This document shows positions 36,589 through 47,029 of a stretch of 64,000 nucleotides of DNA, one piece after another. The notes under the pieces were generated by a model. The model was not told the DNA's origin. It saw nothing but the letters and a program-made list of their open reading frames with translations, and made no database searches. A program made the position numbers and the translations under genes. The stretch's first letter is position 1, and the number at the start of each line of letters is the position of its first letter. Source of the DNA: Spongilla lacustris (taxonomy: Eukaryota; Porifera; Demospongiae; Spongillida; Spongillidae); the NCBI GenBank assembly GCA_949361645.1, contig OX442435.1:1833853-1897852 (forward strand), given 5' to 3'.

Positions 36589-36730
36589 AAATGACTCACC
36601 CAATTTTTTCAGCTCTCAATGTTTTCTTCCGTGCGTAACTCTAACCGAGGACGCACGCCACGATCAGCTCAGAAATTAATTTCGAAATGAAGAAATACAG
36701 AATTCCGGCAGAAATTTCCGTAATACAATG
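36589..36730. repeat. dispersed repeat copy 2
   Basis: Matches 1-172 in direct orientation over almost its entire length. Confidence 0.75.
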
Positions 36731-37059
36731 ATGTAATTGACAAATGACAAAACACGTGCCTGCAATCTGATTGGGCTGAACCCGGTTTGTGAAAGGTAAA
36801 CACCGGCCAAAGTAATCAGACGTACATATGTACTTCTAGGTCCCCCGCCCTACACGTACATATATCGTACGACTAAGTACAACTGCAGGGCCGGTGAGAG
36901 CCGTAGTGAGGCCCGGGGTAACATATCATTTGAGGGCCCCATAGGCCCTGAAAATACGAGTGGGGGTGGAGGGGGTCCCCCTTGAGATTGGCCCGCCGAG
37001 CCCTCTATTATACCTTGGGGCCCCTATTATACCTTGGGGCCCGGGGTAAGTAACCCCGC

Positions 37060-37102
<43 letters not shown>

Positions 37103-37106
37103 CGCT

Positions 37107-37671
37107 GAGTACAAGTAGCGACTTCTATAGTGAACGATGGGAATCACCTAATTATGCCTATCGAGAAGATCGTTTCTCACAATAACGAACGATATTAAAA
37201 TCCTTGCTACCAGGCAGGCTGAACCTGTCGCTATTCTACTACTGCTAACCGCTTTCTAAGTGACGGCTCTGCCATTAGACACTAAGTAATGTTGCAAATT
37301 TGGTAAATCGTCAGCAAACTAAAAGTTTTACTTATTATTTACTCATATTGTGGCCCGCCCTGAGTTTATAAACGTGCTTATTAGAATGTATTATCGTTAG
37401 TTATTATGAAAAAAGATCTACTCATTACAGTATAAGGATCCGCTTTGTTACTGACTCACAAACGAATTAGTGGTTCAATTAGCAACCAACCGTTTACACC
37501 CATGTAGCTTTGAATTTAATCAGCCATTCTGCACATCTAGCTGATTATATTCACAATATTCGGTTGGTTGCTAATTGAGCCACTAATTCGTTTGAGTGTC
37601 GATAACCGAGTGCCCGATAAACATAATTAGGTGACTCCCCAGCGTTCGCTATCGTGAGTCGCTACTGTACG
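37107..37671. repeat. two nested inverted repeats (possible MITE)
   Basis: The outer arms 37107-37165 and 37612-37671 share gtagcgac, atcacctaattatg and similar words inverted. A second, offset pair (37448-37493 and 37557-37600, aacgaattagtgg and caattagcaaccaacc) is centred at 37521. They could be two separate insertions. A long poly-C run lies directly to the left. Confidence 0.65.
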
Positions 37672-39180
37672 TCTGGCTTGAGAGACTACGAGTATCATAA
37701 CCGATATAACTACATGTACGATTCTAGACGAAACGTCATCTTCATGAATTAAAAAAAAAAAAAAAAAAAAGCAGGGCTGCCTGCATAGATATATGCATTC
37801 TAGCAATGCCTATATTGGTATGCACAGTCTGCATGGGTATGCATATATGGCAGATATTGTAAGCAACTAAAGCAAGCCTCTGAACAAACAGAAGATTTAT
37901 ATTTGTGTATCTTTCTTTCCAAGCGCGTCTTCAGTATGTCAAGAGCGAGGATCGAACAGAAGGAAATAAGTTCAAATAACCTTAAAGTAACAAAGATGCG
38001 TGTGCTTTATCATAGATAGTATAATGATCTATGATTGATATCAATTTGATGCTTGCATGAGTTCCGCCCCATCCAGTTATCGTAATTAATTTTTTGGCAT
38101 CAGCATCGAGCAGAATAGTGGCGGACCTCTCCCCTCCGTATAGGCCAATCGCGAGGGGGTCTCATATGCAGCTTCGGGCCTGGTGCAAGTTTATTTAAAC
38201 AAGGCAATATAATTTTGAAACTGTTAAACGTACATCGGTACATGACTTGTATGTGATGTTTTCTTTGCTTGTGCACGATAATTGTTTATGCGAATGCCGG
38301 TTTAATTCACGCACAATCTGCTAATAAAAAGACTCCTGCATGAACATAGTTTACTCGATCTGTCAAGTTATAATTAGGACTAGTTGCTTCTGGTTATACA
38401 GCTCATAATATGTCCTTGGTAGGCTATAGCGGATCATAGATTATATAGAGTCTACTCTATAATCTATGAGCGGATCCAGATTGTGTTCGGGGTGGGACAA
38501 TATGTGCTAACGGATTTTGTCCTGGGAGACAATTGAAGGGGGGTGGTGGGACACTTTACCCTAGCACTATGACACCGGGAGTCCGAGACCTCATGTATTA
38601 AACAGCAGTTAAGCGAGGTACATGCACCTGTGCAGCAACCCGGACATTTCTGGCCAGGTCGGTACATTTTGGCAACCAAAATCGTACCGGGGAGGTACAA
38701 TTTTGGCAGCCAAAAGTGCACCACCCGGTACAATTTTCTCCCGGTACCGTACAATATTTGCGTGATAAGGATTCAAATGGCATTTACCGCATTGTAATAT
38801 TTGACAGCATGCACTATTCATAATTATTAATATATATCATGCATGTATAAAAAATGAACAGATTGGACAAGGGACTGAATTTCCCGTTGATGTACAATGT
38901 GTATAAATGCAATTCGTACATTCAGAAATCATATACCCGCATTCTGTAGTTGTATCAGTGCGCGTAAAGTAAGTTTAGCTTTAACTTTTTAATTTGAATT
39001 CAGCTTCAATATTACTTGAATAAATTATTACAATCGGTTGTAGCAGAGATAATATATATTATCTCTGGTTGTAGTGTACGGGTCATGACCCTTGACCTGA
39101 CCAGTAATTTGTCAATAAATGCCAAACATGGGAATGGAATGTTGTTATATGTACAAATTCATCAGGGTGACAGAGTCCAA
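37672..39180. other. upstream region of HSP70
   Basis: No gene seen. It contains a poly-A run at about 37751, a perfect-looking 34-bp hairpin at 38435-38468 (catagattata..tataatctatg) and a run of related words around 38640-38760 (ggtacattttggc, ggtacaattttggc, ggtacaattttctcccgg). Confidence 0.5.
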
Positions 39181-39192
39181 CGTAGTGACCGT

Positions 39193-39228
39193 AGAACATT
39201 CGAGAAAAAGTGTGCGTGCAGTATAAAA
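39193..39228 (+). promoter_or_regulatory. heat-shock element and TATA box of HSP70
   Basis: A perfect three-box heat-shock element (GAAcaTTCgaGAA, 39194-39206) lies 15 bp upstream of TATAAAA (39222-39228), which in turn is about 54 bp before the start codon. This arrangement is the classic target of heat-shock factor and predicts stress induction. Confidence 0.85.
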
Positions 39229-39281
39229 GCAACACATACAATAAAACATTACCTTCTTTAGATCAGAAAACAATTTTAATA

Positions 39282-41237
39282 ATGTCTAAATCAAAAGCTC
39301 CCGCGATCGGTATTGACCTCGGAACGACTTACTCCTGCGTGGGTGTCTTCCAACACGGCAAGGTGGAAATCATCGCCAACGACCAGGGTAACCGTACCAC
39401 TCCTAGCTACGTCGCCTTCACCGACACCGAACGTCTCATCGGAGATGCCGCCAAAAACCAGGTGGCCATGAACCCAAACAACACGGTCTTCGACGCCAAG
39501 CGAATGATCGGAAGACGATTCGACGACGCGACTATCCAAGCCGACATGAAGCACTGGCCGTTCACCGTCATCAACGATGGTGGCCGCCCGAAGATCCAAG
39601 TGGAGTACAAATGCGAGACGAAGAACTTCTTCCCCGAGGAGATATCTTCCATGGTGCTGACCAAGATGAAGGAGACGGCGGAAGCTTATCTGGGTACGAC
39701 CGTTTCGGACGCCGTGGTAACAGTTCCCGCTTACTTCAACGACTCCCAGAGACAAGCCACGAAGGACGCCGGAGTTATTGCGGGCCTAAACGTGTTGCGA
39801 ATCATCAACGAGCCAACTGCAGCTGCCATCGCGTACGGACTGGACAAGAAACTGAAGGCCGAACAGAACATACTCATCTTTGACCTGGGAGGGGGTACCT
39901 TTGACGTCTCCGTCCTGACCATAGAGGAGGGCATCTTCGAGGTGAAGTCAACTGCAGGAGATACGCACCTTGGAGGGGAGGACTTTGACAACAGAATGGT
40001 GAGCCACTTTGTTCAGGAGTTCAAGAAGAAGCACAAGAAGGACATGTCTGCCAACAAGAAGGCTGTTAGACGTCTGCGCACTGCCTGTGAGCGAGCAAAG
40101 AGAACCCTCTCTTCCAGTGCCCAGGCCAGCATTGAAATCGACTCTCTCTTTGAAGGAATCGACTTCTATGCCACCATCACCAGAGCTCGCTTTGAAGAGC
40201 TGAATGCTGACCTGTTCAGGGGCACACTGGAGCCTGTGGAGAAAGCACTTCGTGATGCCAAGTTTGACAAGTCACAGATTCATGAGGTTGTGCTGGTTGG
40301 TGGTTCAACTCGTATTCCCAAGGTCCAGAAGCTTCTCCAGGACTTCTTCAATGGCAAGGAGCTGAACAAGTCCATCAACCCTGATGAGGCAGTGGCATAT
40401 GGAGCAGCTGTCCAGGCTGCCATCTTGAGTGGAGACAAAAGCCAAGTAGTCCAGGACCTCCTCCTTTTGGATGTCATTCCACTCTCACTAGGGCTGGAGA
40501 CAGCTGGTGGCGTCATGACAACCCTTCTGAAGCGTAACTCTACCATTCCCAAGAAGGAGACTCAGATATTCACCACTTATTCAGACAACCAGACAAGTGT
40601 ATTGATCCAGGTGTTTGAAGGAGAGAGAGCAATGACCAGAGACAACAACCTGCTGGGCAAGTTTGAGCTGACCCACATCCCTCCAGCCCCACGTGGTGTT
40701 CCTCAAATAGAAGTTACATTCGACATTGACAGGAATGGCATCCTAAATGTGAGTGCTGTGGACAAGAGCACAGGGAAGGAGAACAAGATCACCATCACCA
40801 ACGACAAGGGCAGGCTGAGTGCTGACGATATAGAGCGCATGGTGAAGGAGGCAGATAAATACAAGTCTCAAGATGATGAACACCGTGCCAAGGTTGCTGC
40901 CAAGAACCAGCTTGAGAGCTATGCCTTCACACTGAAGAGCACCGTGGAGGATGATGCTGTGAAGGGCAAGCTGTGTGAGGAGGACAGGAAGAAGGTAATG
41001 GACAAAGTGAGCGAGGTGACCAGCTGGCTGGACAGGAACCAGATGGCAGATAAAGGGGAATTTGAGGACAAGCAGAAGGAACTGGAGAAGATTTGCATGC
41101 CAATCATGGCAAAGCTGTACCAGGCAGGAGGTGCAGGAGGAGGCATGCATGGAGGAGCTACACCATCGGATGATGGTGGGAGCCATCATGGTGGGGGCAA
41201 GAAGAGCCAAGGCCCCACCATAGAAGAGGTTGACTGA
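39282..41237 (+). CDS. HSP70: cytosolic heat-shock protein 70, inducible type (651 aa)
   Basis: ATP-dependent chaperone of the cytosol and nucleus. A single open frame without introns runs from ATG 39282 ([10 protein letters not shown]) to TGA at 41235-41237. The nucleotide-binding domain shows [13 protein letters not shown] (about residues 8-20), [19 protein letters not shown] (about 198-216) and [13 protein letters not shown] (about 335-347). The interdomain linker is [15 protein letters not shown]. The substrate domain ends in a Gly-rich tail and the EEVD motif that binds TPR co-chaperones, marking a cytosolic form. The open frame extends 24 codons upstream from a GTG, but the MSKSK start fits the family and the promoter spacing. 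Intronless structure and a heat-shock element point to an inducible paralogue. Length is normal. Confidence 0.97.
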   Translation: MSKSKAPAIGIDLGTTYSCVGVFQHGKVEIIANDQGNRTTPSYVAFTDTERLIGDAAKNQVAMNPNNTVFDAKRMIGRRFDDATIQADMKHWPFTVINDGGRPKIQVEYKCETKNFFPEEISSMVLTKMKETAEAYLGTTVSDAVVTVPAYFNDSQRQATKDAGVIAGLNVLRIINEPTAAAIAYGLDKKLKAEQNILIFDLGGGTFDVSVLTIEEGIFEVKSTAGDTHLGGEDFDNRMVSHFVQEFKKKHKKDMSANKKAVRRLRTACERAKRTLSSSAQASIEIDSLFEGIDFYATITRARFEELNADLFRGTLEPVEKALRDAKFDKSQIHEVVLVGGSTRIPKVQKLLQDFFNGKELNKSINPDEAVAYGAAVQAAILSGDKSQVVQDLLLLDVIPLSLGLETAGGVMTTLLKRNSTIPKKETQIFTTYSDNQTSVLIQVFEGERAMTRDNNLLGKFELTHIPPAPRGVPQIEVTFDIDRNGILNVSAVDKSTGKENKITITNDKGRLSADDIERMVKEADKYKSQDDEHRAKVAAKNQLESYAFTLKSTVEDDAVKGKLCEEDRKKVMDKVSEVTSWLDRNQMADKGEFEDKQKELEKICMPIMAKLYQAGGAGGGMHGGATPSDDGGSHHGGGKKSQGPTIEEVD

Positions 41238-41404
41238 AAGTTAAGATTTACATCATGCAAGTGTTTTTTTCTTAACCTCATTCTCCCATTACATGTGCCA
41301 TATTTTAGCTGTGTATAATATATGCATTACAATGTCAAGTGGTATGTAATGTTCACTGGTATGAATTATTAATTTTGTATCCATTCCCTGCTCAAGCACT
41401 TACA

Positions 41405-41410
41405 AATAAA
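41405..41410 (+). terminator. candidate polyadenylation signal of HSP70
   Basis: AATAAA about 168 bp past the stop codon, in an AT-rich stretch. Confidence 0.5.
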
Positions 41411-41783
41411 ATTAACAGACAATCAAAAGGAAATTATTTTCAATTGCTTGTTGTATCGTTGAGAAAAATGAGGGAGATCTGCAGCATCATCCTTACACAA
41501 TTCTTGATATTATTCTGCATCGAGGCTTCTCCCATGTAAGATAGCAAAAGCTATATTTAAGGCACGAACGATTCCATAACTTTAGCATGTGCCTCCCACA
41601 ACTTCAATTCACTGCGGTTTTTGTCACCCAGGTATTTCATTAGGTACTACGCATCATTGCCTAACATTGCCTTAGACACCCCTCCTAAAAAATTACGAAG
41701 GCTACAAGTGAAGCATGTCTTACATCAACAGCTGCTGAATGCTTCTTCTCCATGCAGTTCTGCTGAGCAAAGGACAGGATCTA

Positions 41784-43230
41784 CAGTGGAGATCGTGATA
41801 GTTGAACGAAATATAAATTGACATTAATTGTATGCTTACTTGAATATAAAACAATAACCACATGTGATATTGAAAATCTAACTGCACAGATACATGGGCT
41901 ATACAATTGTCATCAAGTAGACAAAAAATATCCAGCATCACGTGACTGTCACGTTTTACCACTTTCGTTTTCAGTGACCCCAATCTTGTCAACTGAGTTT
42001 TCCTATTTATCTTCACTCAGGGATAGCGGATCAGGATGATTATTGCATGGGATGTAGCTTAAGCACCAACCTCTAAATGATTTGGCCAAGCCAGATTCTG
42101 AACCCAGGAAACCGTTTGGGTATTTTTGAGCGATACGTAACTTATAAAGACTATACGTGTTTGGCATTTTGTGTTTCGAAGCGCTCGATTCATGCTAATC
42201 GAACCATGTAGTTGTTCCGAGCAACGATTATTGCATCGTTCGGGCCACTTTTTACAGTGTACCAGCTTGTTTTTCCACTAGAATTCTGGTTGCCAAACTT
42301 CAGGCTTTAAAAACAGCACCATTTTCAGATGAATTTCATTAGAACGTGCTGTTATAATCGCTTATTGCCTATAAAGTTAGTGGGCGGTCCGGTGGAACGA
42401 CTCAAGCTGAATACGGTTATTTCTAGCATGAGCTGTGACCGATGGCGGAGAGTAAGTATATAGGGGTAGAGCATGCCTGTGCGGCGGTTGGGCATCGCTG
42501 GGATTACTCTCGGAACTATTCTCTCCTGCAGCGATGCCCAAGTACGCTCTACCCCTTTGATTGCTCTCCGCCGTCGTTCACAGATGGATTATGCTTGGTT
42601 CTGAAAAGAACCGTTCTTGGTTTGAGTCGTACCACCGCCCACTTACTTAGCCATAACTGAAAATAACTGTTTATAAAGGCATCGTTTTAATGAAATTCTG
42701 CTGTTTTTAAAGCCAGAAGTTAGGCAACCCGAATTCTAAAGGAAAAACAAGTTGGTACATTGTAAAAGGGGCCCAAACGATGCAATGATTATCATTCGGA
42801 ATAACTGAATGCTTTATCTAGCATGAATCGAGCGTTTCGAAAAACAAAATGCTTAACACTTTTAGTCCTTATAAGCTACGTATCGCTCGACAATAACCGA
42901 ACGGTTACCCGGGTTCAGAAACTGGCTCGGCAAATCATATAGAGGTTGGTGCTTAAGCTACATCCCAATAATCATCCGGATCCGCTATCCCTGAGTGAAG
43001 ATAAATAGGAAAACTCAGTTGACAAGACTGGGGTCACTGAAAACGTAAGTGGTAGAACGTGACAGTCACGTGACACACCATATTTTTTTTTGTTACTTGA
43101 TGACAATTGTATAGCCCATGTATCTGTGCAGTTAGATTTTCAATATCACATGTGGTTATTGTTTTAAATTCAAAGAAACATAAAATTAATGCCAATTTTT
43201 TCCTTCATTCAACTATCACGATCTCCACTG
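41784..43230. mobile_element. 1.45-kb palindromic MITE with TA target duplication
   Basis: The tips are CAGTGGAGATCGTGATAGTT and its inverse, with TA on both sides (41782-41783 and 43231-43232). The arms stay complementary through gggatagcggatc, gctacatcc.a.aatcat and agcgatgccca to the centre near 42500. No open frame is conserved. TA duplication and a CAGT tip are typical of Tc1/mariner-derived elements. It could fold into a hairpin of over 700 bp per arm. Confidence 0.85.
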
Positions 43231-44200
43231 TACAGTGAGACTGAGTGTCAGTGTCATACATGCTATAGTTTGTACATGCACAGTTTGTATGTTTTAATTA
43301 AAAAAATGTATAAACAAAATAAAATGGCATAGCGTTATTACATTTGTATACCAACTGCAGAGACATGGGCAATTGTAACTTGTTCAACCTTTAAATTTTA
43401 GAATCATTATTTCATCCTAGCAATACATGTATAATTACATGAACATATTTACATGCATAAATTCATGTATTGAACCTAAACAATGCTAATGATTATAATT
43501 ATCATATCACATTCCTGAGTTGATAGAGGTGATATTCCTTTCCAAGTACTTCCACAACTATGCATGCAACCCTATATGTAAATCTGTAGATGTTCTGTCT
43601 ATCCTCGAGATTTTAACACTTACAAAGTTACCAATGGACAATGTATGAATTCTCTTTCTTTTTGCCTTTGAGTACTTCAACTGCATTCGCTCTGCACTTC
43701 ACCTGTACATTTAGTCCACTTTCAAACGTTAAGGTAGTATTTTGTGCTTTTCTGTGGTAGAAAGAGTAACATTGTAGTCCTCTTCTTCCCACTGTCCTAG
43801 CTAGCTGGTTCGCTCCTGTTATGTGACTGTTTATTTTGTCTGATTTCTTCCAAAAAAAAGATGTGAACTTCAGACTCTTCATTCTCTGTAGCCCTCTCTT
43901 GAAATGTAGTTCTTCCATTGTATTTGAGACTTGTCTACCTTTCTCTGTGGGTACCACCCAACCTTTTTTGTTGTTCTCCACCGTCTGCAATTCTCTTGGT
44001 CATCTCCCCTACATCTTTCTTGAAAATCGTCAGTACATATTTTCTCTTCATTACATGCACCTTGCTAGGTCATCATCACTGGATCTCATCTCATCACCAT
44101 GGCTACATCTTTCTTCAAGTTGGCCATTTTCACCTGCCATATTCTCCAGTGGATGCCATTGCTCAATACCCACCATAACATCTTGCCCTTTACCCAAGGA
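43231..44200. other. intergenic, degenerate retroelement sequence possible
   Basis: A 120-codon open frame at 43628-43990 on the minus strand (ends SYIVHW) could be the C-terminal part of the degenerate element at 44230-44840, but I see no recognisable motif. Confidence 0.3.
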
Positions 44201-44229
44201 TTGATCTTGCAAAACATTCACCTCTTCAT

Positions 44230-44840
44230 CCTCCTAAATGATATCCTTGCATTATGCTCGGACCTTTGACTCCAGGGAAAATTCCTTGTTGAGGTGGTTG
44301 GCCATGCAAACACAAGCTCACATGGTGTAGTTTTCATGGTACCATGCTTAGTTGTATTTAGTTGATCAGCATAAGAAGGCACTTGATCTAAATTACATTG
44401 CGATACGGTGTACTGACTTACACTGGATAAATGGCAGCCACTCAGACCACAAAGGTTGACTGTCTCCTTCATGTGCATAGAGATGGCACCCAAGTATAGC
44501 TTCTCTACAATGCCTTTGCCTTAATTACTCAATGAGACCCTGGCATTTAGGGTTTCTTGGTCGACCATTTACAACCTCCCCAGGCCATTCTTTAACAATG
44601 CCGGCTGTGAATGATCTCATTCACAAACTCCCGACCATTATCAGAATGCAAGGTTTTTGGGGTACCCAAGAGAGCAAACAGTTGGTTTGATAGTGCAACA
44701 ATAACTTCAGCTGCTGATTTTCACACTAATGGAACAGTACATGAAATTTTGCACAGTGACCAATCCACTTAAAGGATCCATCAGGTCTGTGCTCATATCA
44801 ATGAGATCACTCTGAAAATTCAAATAATACAAATAATGAA
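44230..44840 (-). pseudogene. degenerate retroviral-type integrase fragment
   Basis: On the minus strand, frames with stops between them read in order SDLIDM, then TLHSDNGREFVNEIIHS (the second-aspartate region of a DDE integrase), then NTTKHGTMKTTPCELVF (a conserved segment after the catalytic Glu). Several stops and frame changes separate these blocks, so it is dead. The order and wording match integrases of Gypsy-type elements and their SCAN/KRAB-associated domesticated relatives. Confidence 0.7.
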
Positions 44841-45414
44841 TTGTGAACCCCGGCTACATACCGTTATCTAACCTGGCCTCTTGTCATAAAGCCTGATGAA
44901 ATAATCGGTCTCAGTGGAGTGTGGTTTTCTTGCATGACATGTACACAAGAGACATAGTTGTACAGATGTCCACAGCAGATCATCTTGGAATGCATTCATA
45001 TAACTTTGATATCTTCAGAGTATAGACGATGCATGTATTTTAAAAATCACCGGCCTCAGTAGCATACACGTGCAGAGACAATATATTTACTTCCTGTATG
45101 GTCTTCTCACTACCGATGCATGTGCCCCTTTGCCTGCAGTGAACTTCTTCAATTATATCAAAGAACTCATCTATGAATGCTGCCCGTCTCCATTTGGCCA
45201 TAACCGTTGTGTCATTAGTATTCTGCGAATTCAACACGTAGATGTGGCATATTTGGCACGCGGCGGTGAGTGGTGTAACTGTTCACGTTACCTGAGTTTT
45301 GGCTGGGAGACACAACGCATCTTTAAATCTTAGACCTAGTGCAGGGTGATTAATCAGATCAAAGCGTTTTTTCTTCACCCAGAATTTGAATTGCTACGCG
45401 CAAAAAAATCCCGG

Positions 45415-45430
45415 TGTCACAGGCATGTGG

Positions 45431-45462
<32 letters not shown>

Positions 45463-45600
45463 ATTTTGGGTCCGGGGGGACCCATATGCCTAGGCAACTG
45501 GGTCCCCCCCCCGACCCAAATGCCTAGGCATATGGGTCCGGGTAATCATTTGAACATCCAGGCATCTTGGTCCGGGTAGGGGGCGGAGGGGGGGGACCGA
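45415..45600 (+). repeat. Ginger1 terminal inverted repeat (left)
   Basis: Inverse of about 51245-51447. The poly-C run is longer in this copy. Confidence 0.9.
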
Positions 45601-45791
45601 GTTTCCTGATGCATTTTATTTATTCACCGATACCGACCAGGTTTTAATTGATACGATAGACACATCTGATGCTTCTTTCTCAATGGTAAGCCAGCGTCTG
45701 TCAGCCGTTATACACTTTGTAACGCAACATACAAAAAAACGATCGCCATACAATATATATCTATGTATGTATGTGCCTTGCAGACAATGGG

Positions 45792-47029
45792 TCATGACAA
45801 TATGTGGTTCAAGTAATACACAACTGTTTCTTCATAGCTCATCTCCGCATACAGGAATTTTATTAATGCAGCCAGCTATAGAAATAAAGGAATAGTGCTG
45901 ATAACATTTGAATAAAAACATAAACCGGCATGCATACTTCTGGATAGGCTAAGGTCAATGCTTGTATCCCTTTGTTGCCTTCATCAATGCTGATTCCATA
46001 CATAAAGTGCTTCACTGCTTCAACCTAAAATTGATCATATTTTAGTTGTACAATTTTGTTTTCTACATCAACATACCACATCAATATCCTTGATAGGCCA
46101 CACATGTAAGATGTGCCTTAAGCTTCTGTAGTCAGGTGACTTAATATGCTGACAGACAAGTGGAAAAGCCTTAGAAATCTTCTCCTCACTCAACCTGATG
46201 TAGACTGATTTAAAGAATGATGCCACTGTACTCTTGCAAATCTTTCGAAGATGGGCCTTTTAAAAAAAAGTTGCAATGGTAATATATACATCAAACACCT
46301 AATTGTTAACAGCTAACCTCACTCTCATGGCAAATGTTGACCAGTGCATCAAAAGAAAAGTTATTTTCACTGGGAAATATTTGGATTGTTTCATGAATAA
46401 GTACAAGGTAAAGAATGATGCCACTGCACTCTTGCAAATCTTTCGAAGATGGGCCTTTTAAAAAAAAGTTGCAATGGTAATATATACATCAAACACCTAA
46501 TTGTTAACAGCTAACCTCACTCTCATGGCAAATGTTGACCAGTGCATCAAAAGAAAAGTTATTTTCACTGGGAAATATTTGGATTGTTTCATGAATAAGT
46601 ACAAGGGGACAAATTAGTACATTTACCTATCCACATACAAAGGAATGGGCTTCTTCCATAATTTAAGTTTCTTCGCTTCTTTGTCATAAGTACACATAAG
46701 AGGCAGAGGTTCAAGAGGGCTAACATCCAAGATAGGTTTTGATTGAAACTTTGGAAGCAGGTCTTTGTAACTATAGCAACCATCTGAGGTGTATGTACAA
46801 TTTTATTCTTCAGCACTTACACTTGATTTACACTACCTCCAGCTAGCTCATCACTAGACTACAGTGTACCCTTTTTGGTGCAAACACAGTCTGGTTAGAA
46901 GAAAGCAATCTGGTATTGCTCATATATGATGCAATCATTTCTTGCTTTACCTTTTCAAGATGAACTTTTATGTCTTGTGACAGACTATCTTTGCAATCTT
47001 CCAAAACTATATTGCTGCTTACAGAGGAA
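45792..47029 (-). CDS. Ginger1 C-terminal helical region
   Basis: Exons of the type LVLIHETIQIFPSEN, then AHLRKICKSTVASFF with SLRHILHVWPIKDIDV (46085-46260), then VEAVKHFMYGISIDE (about 45940-46026), and a last exon ending YYLNHILS and TGA. The pattern of about 20-30-residue amphipathic helices suggests a HEAT- or ARM-like fold, but I do not recognise the family. A 195-bp tandem duplication (46217-46410 and 46412-46605) repeats one exon and part of the next and would need exon skipping to stay in frame. Confidence 0.6.

Noticed and set aside
39291..41210. Minus-strand and out-of-frame open frames across HSP70
   Set aside because: Shadows of a highly codon-biased real gene.
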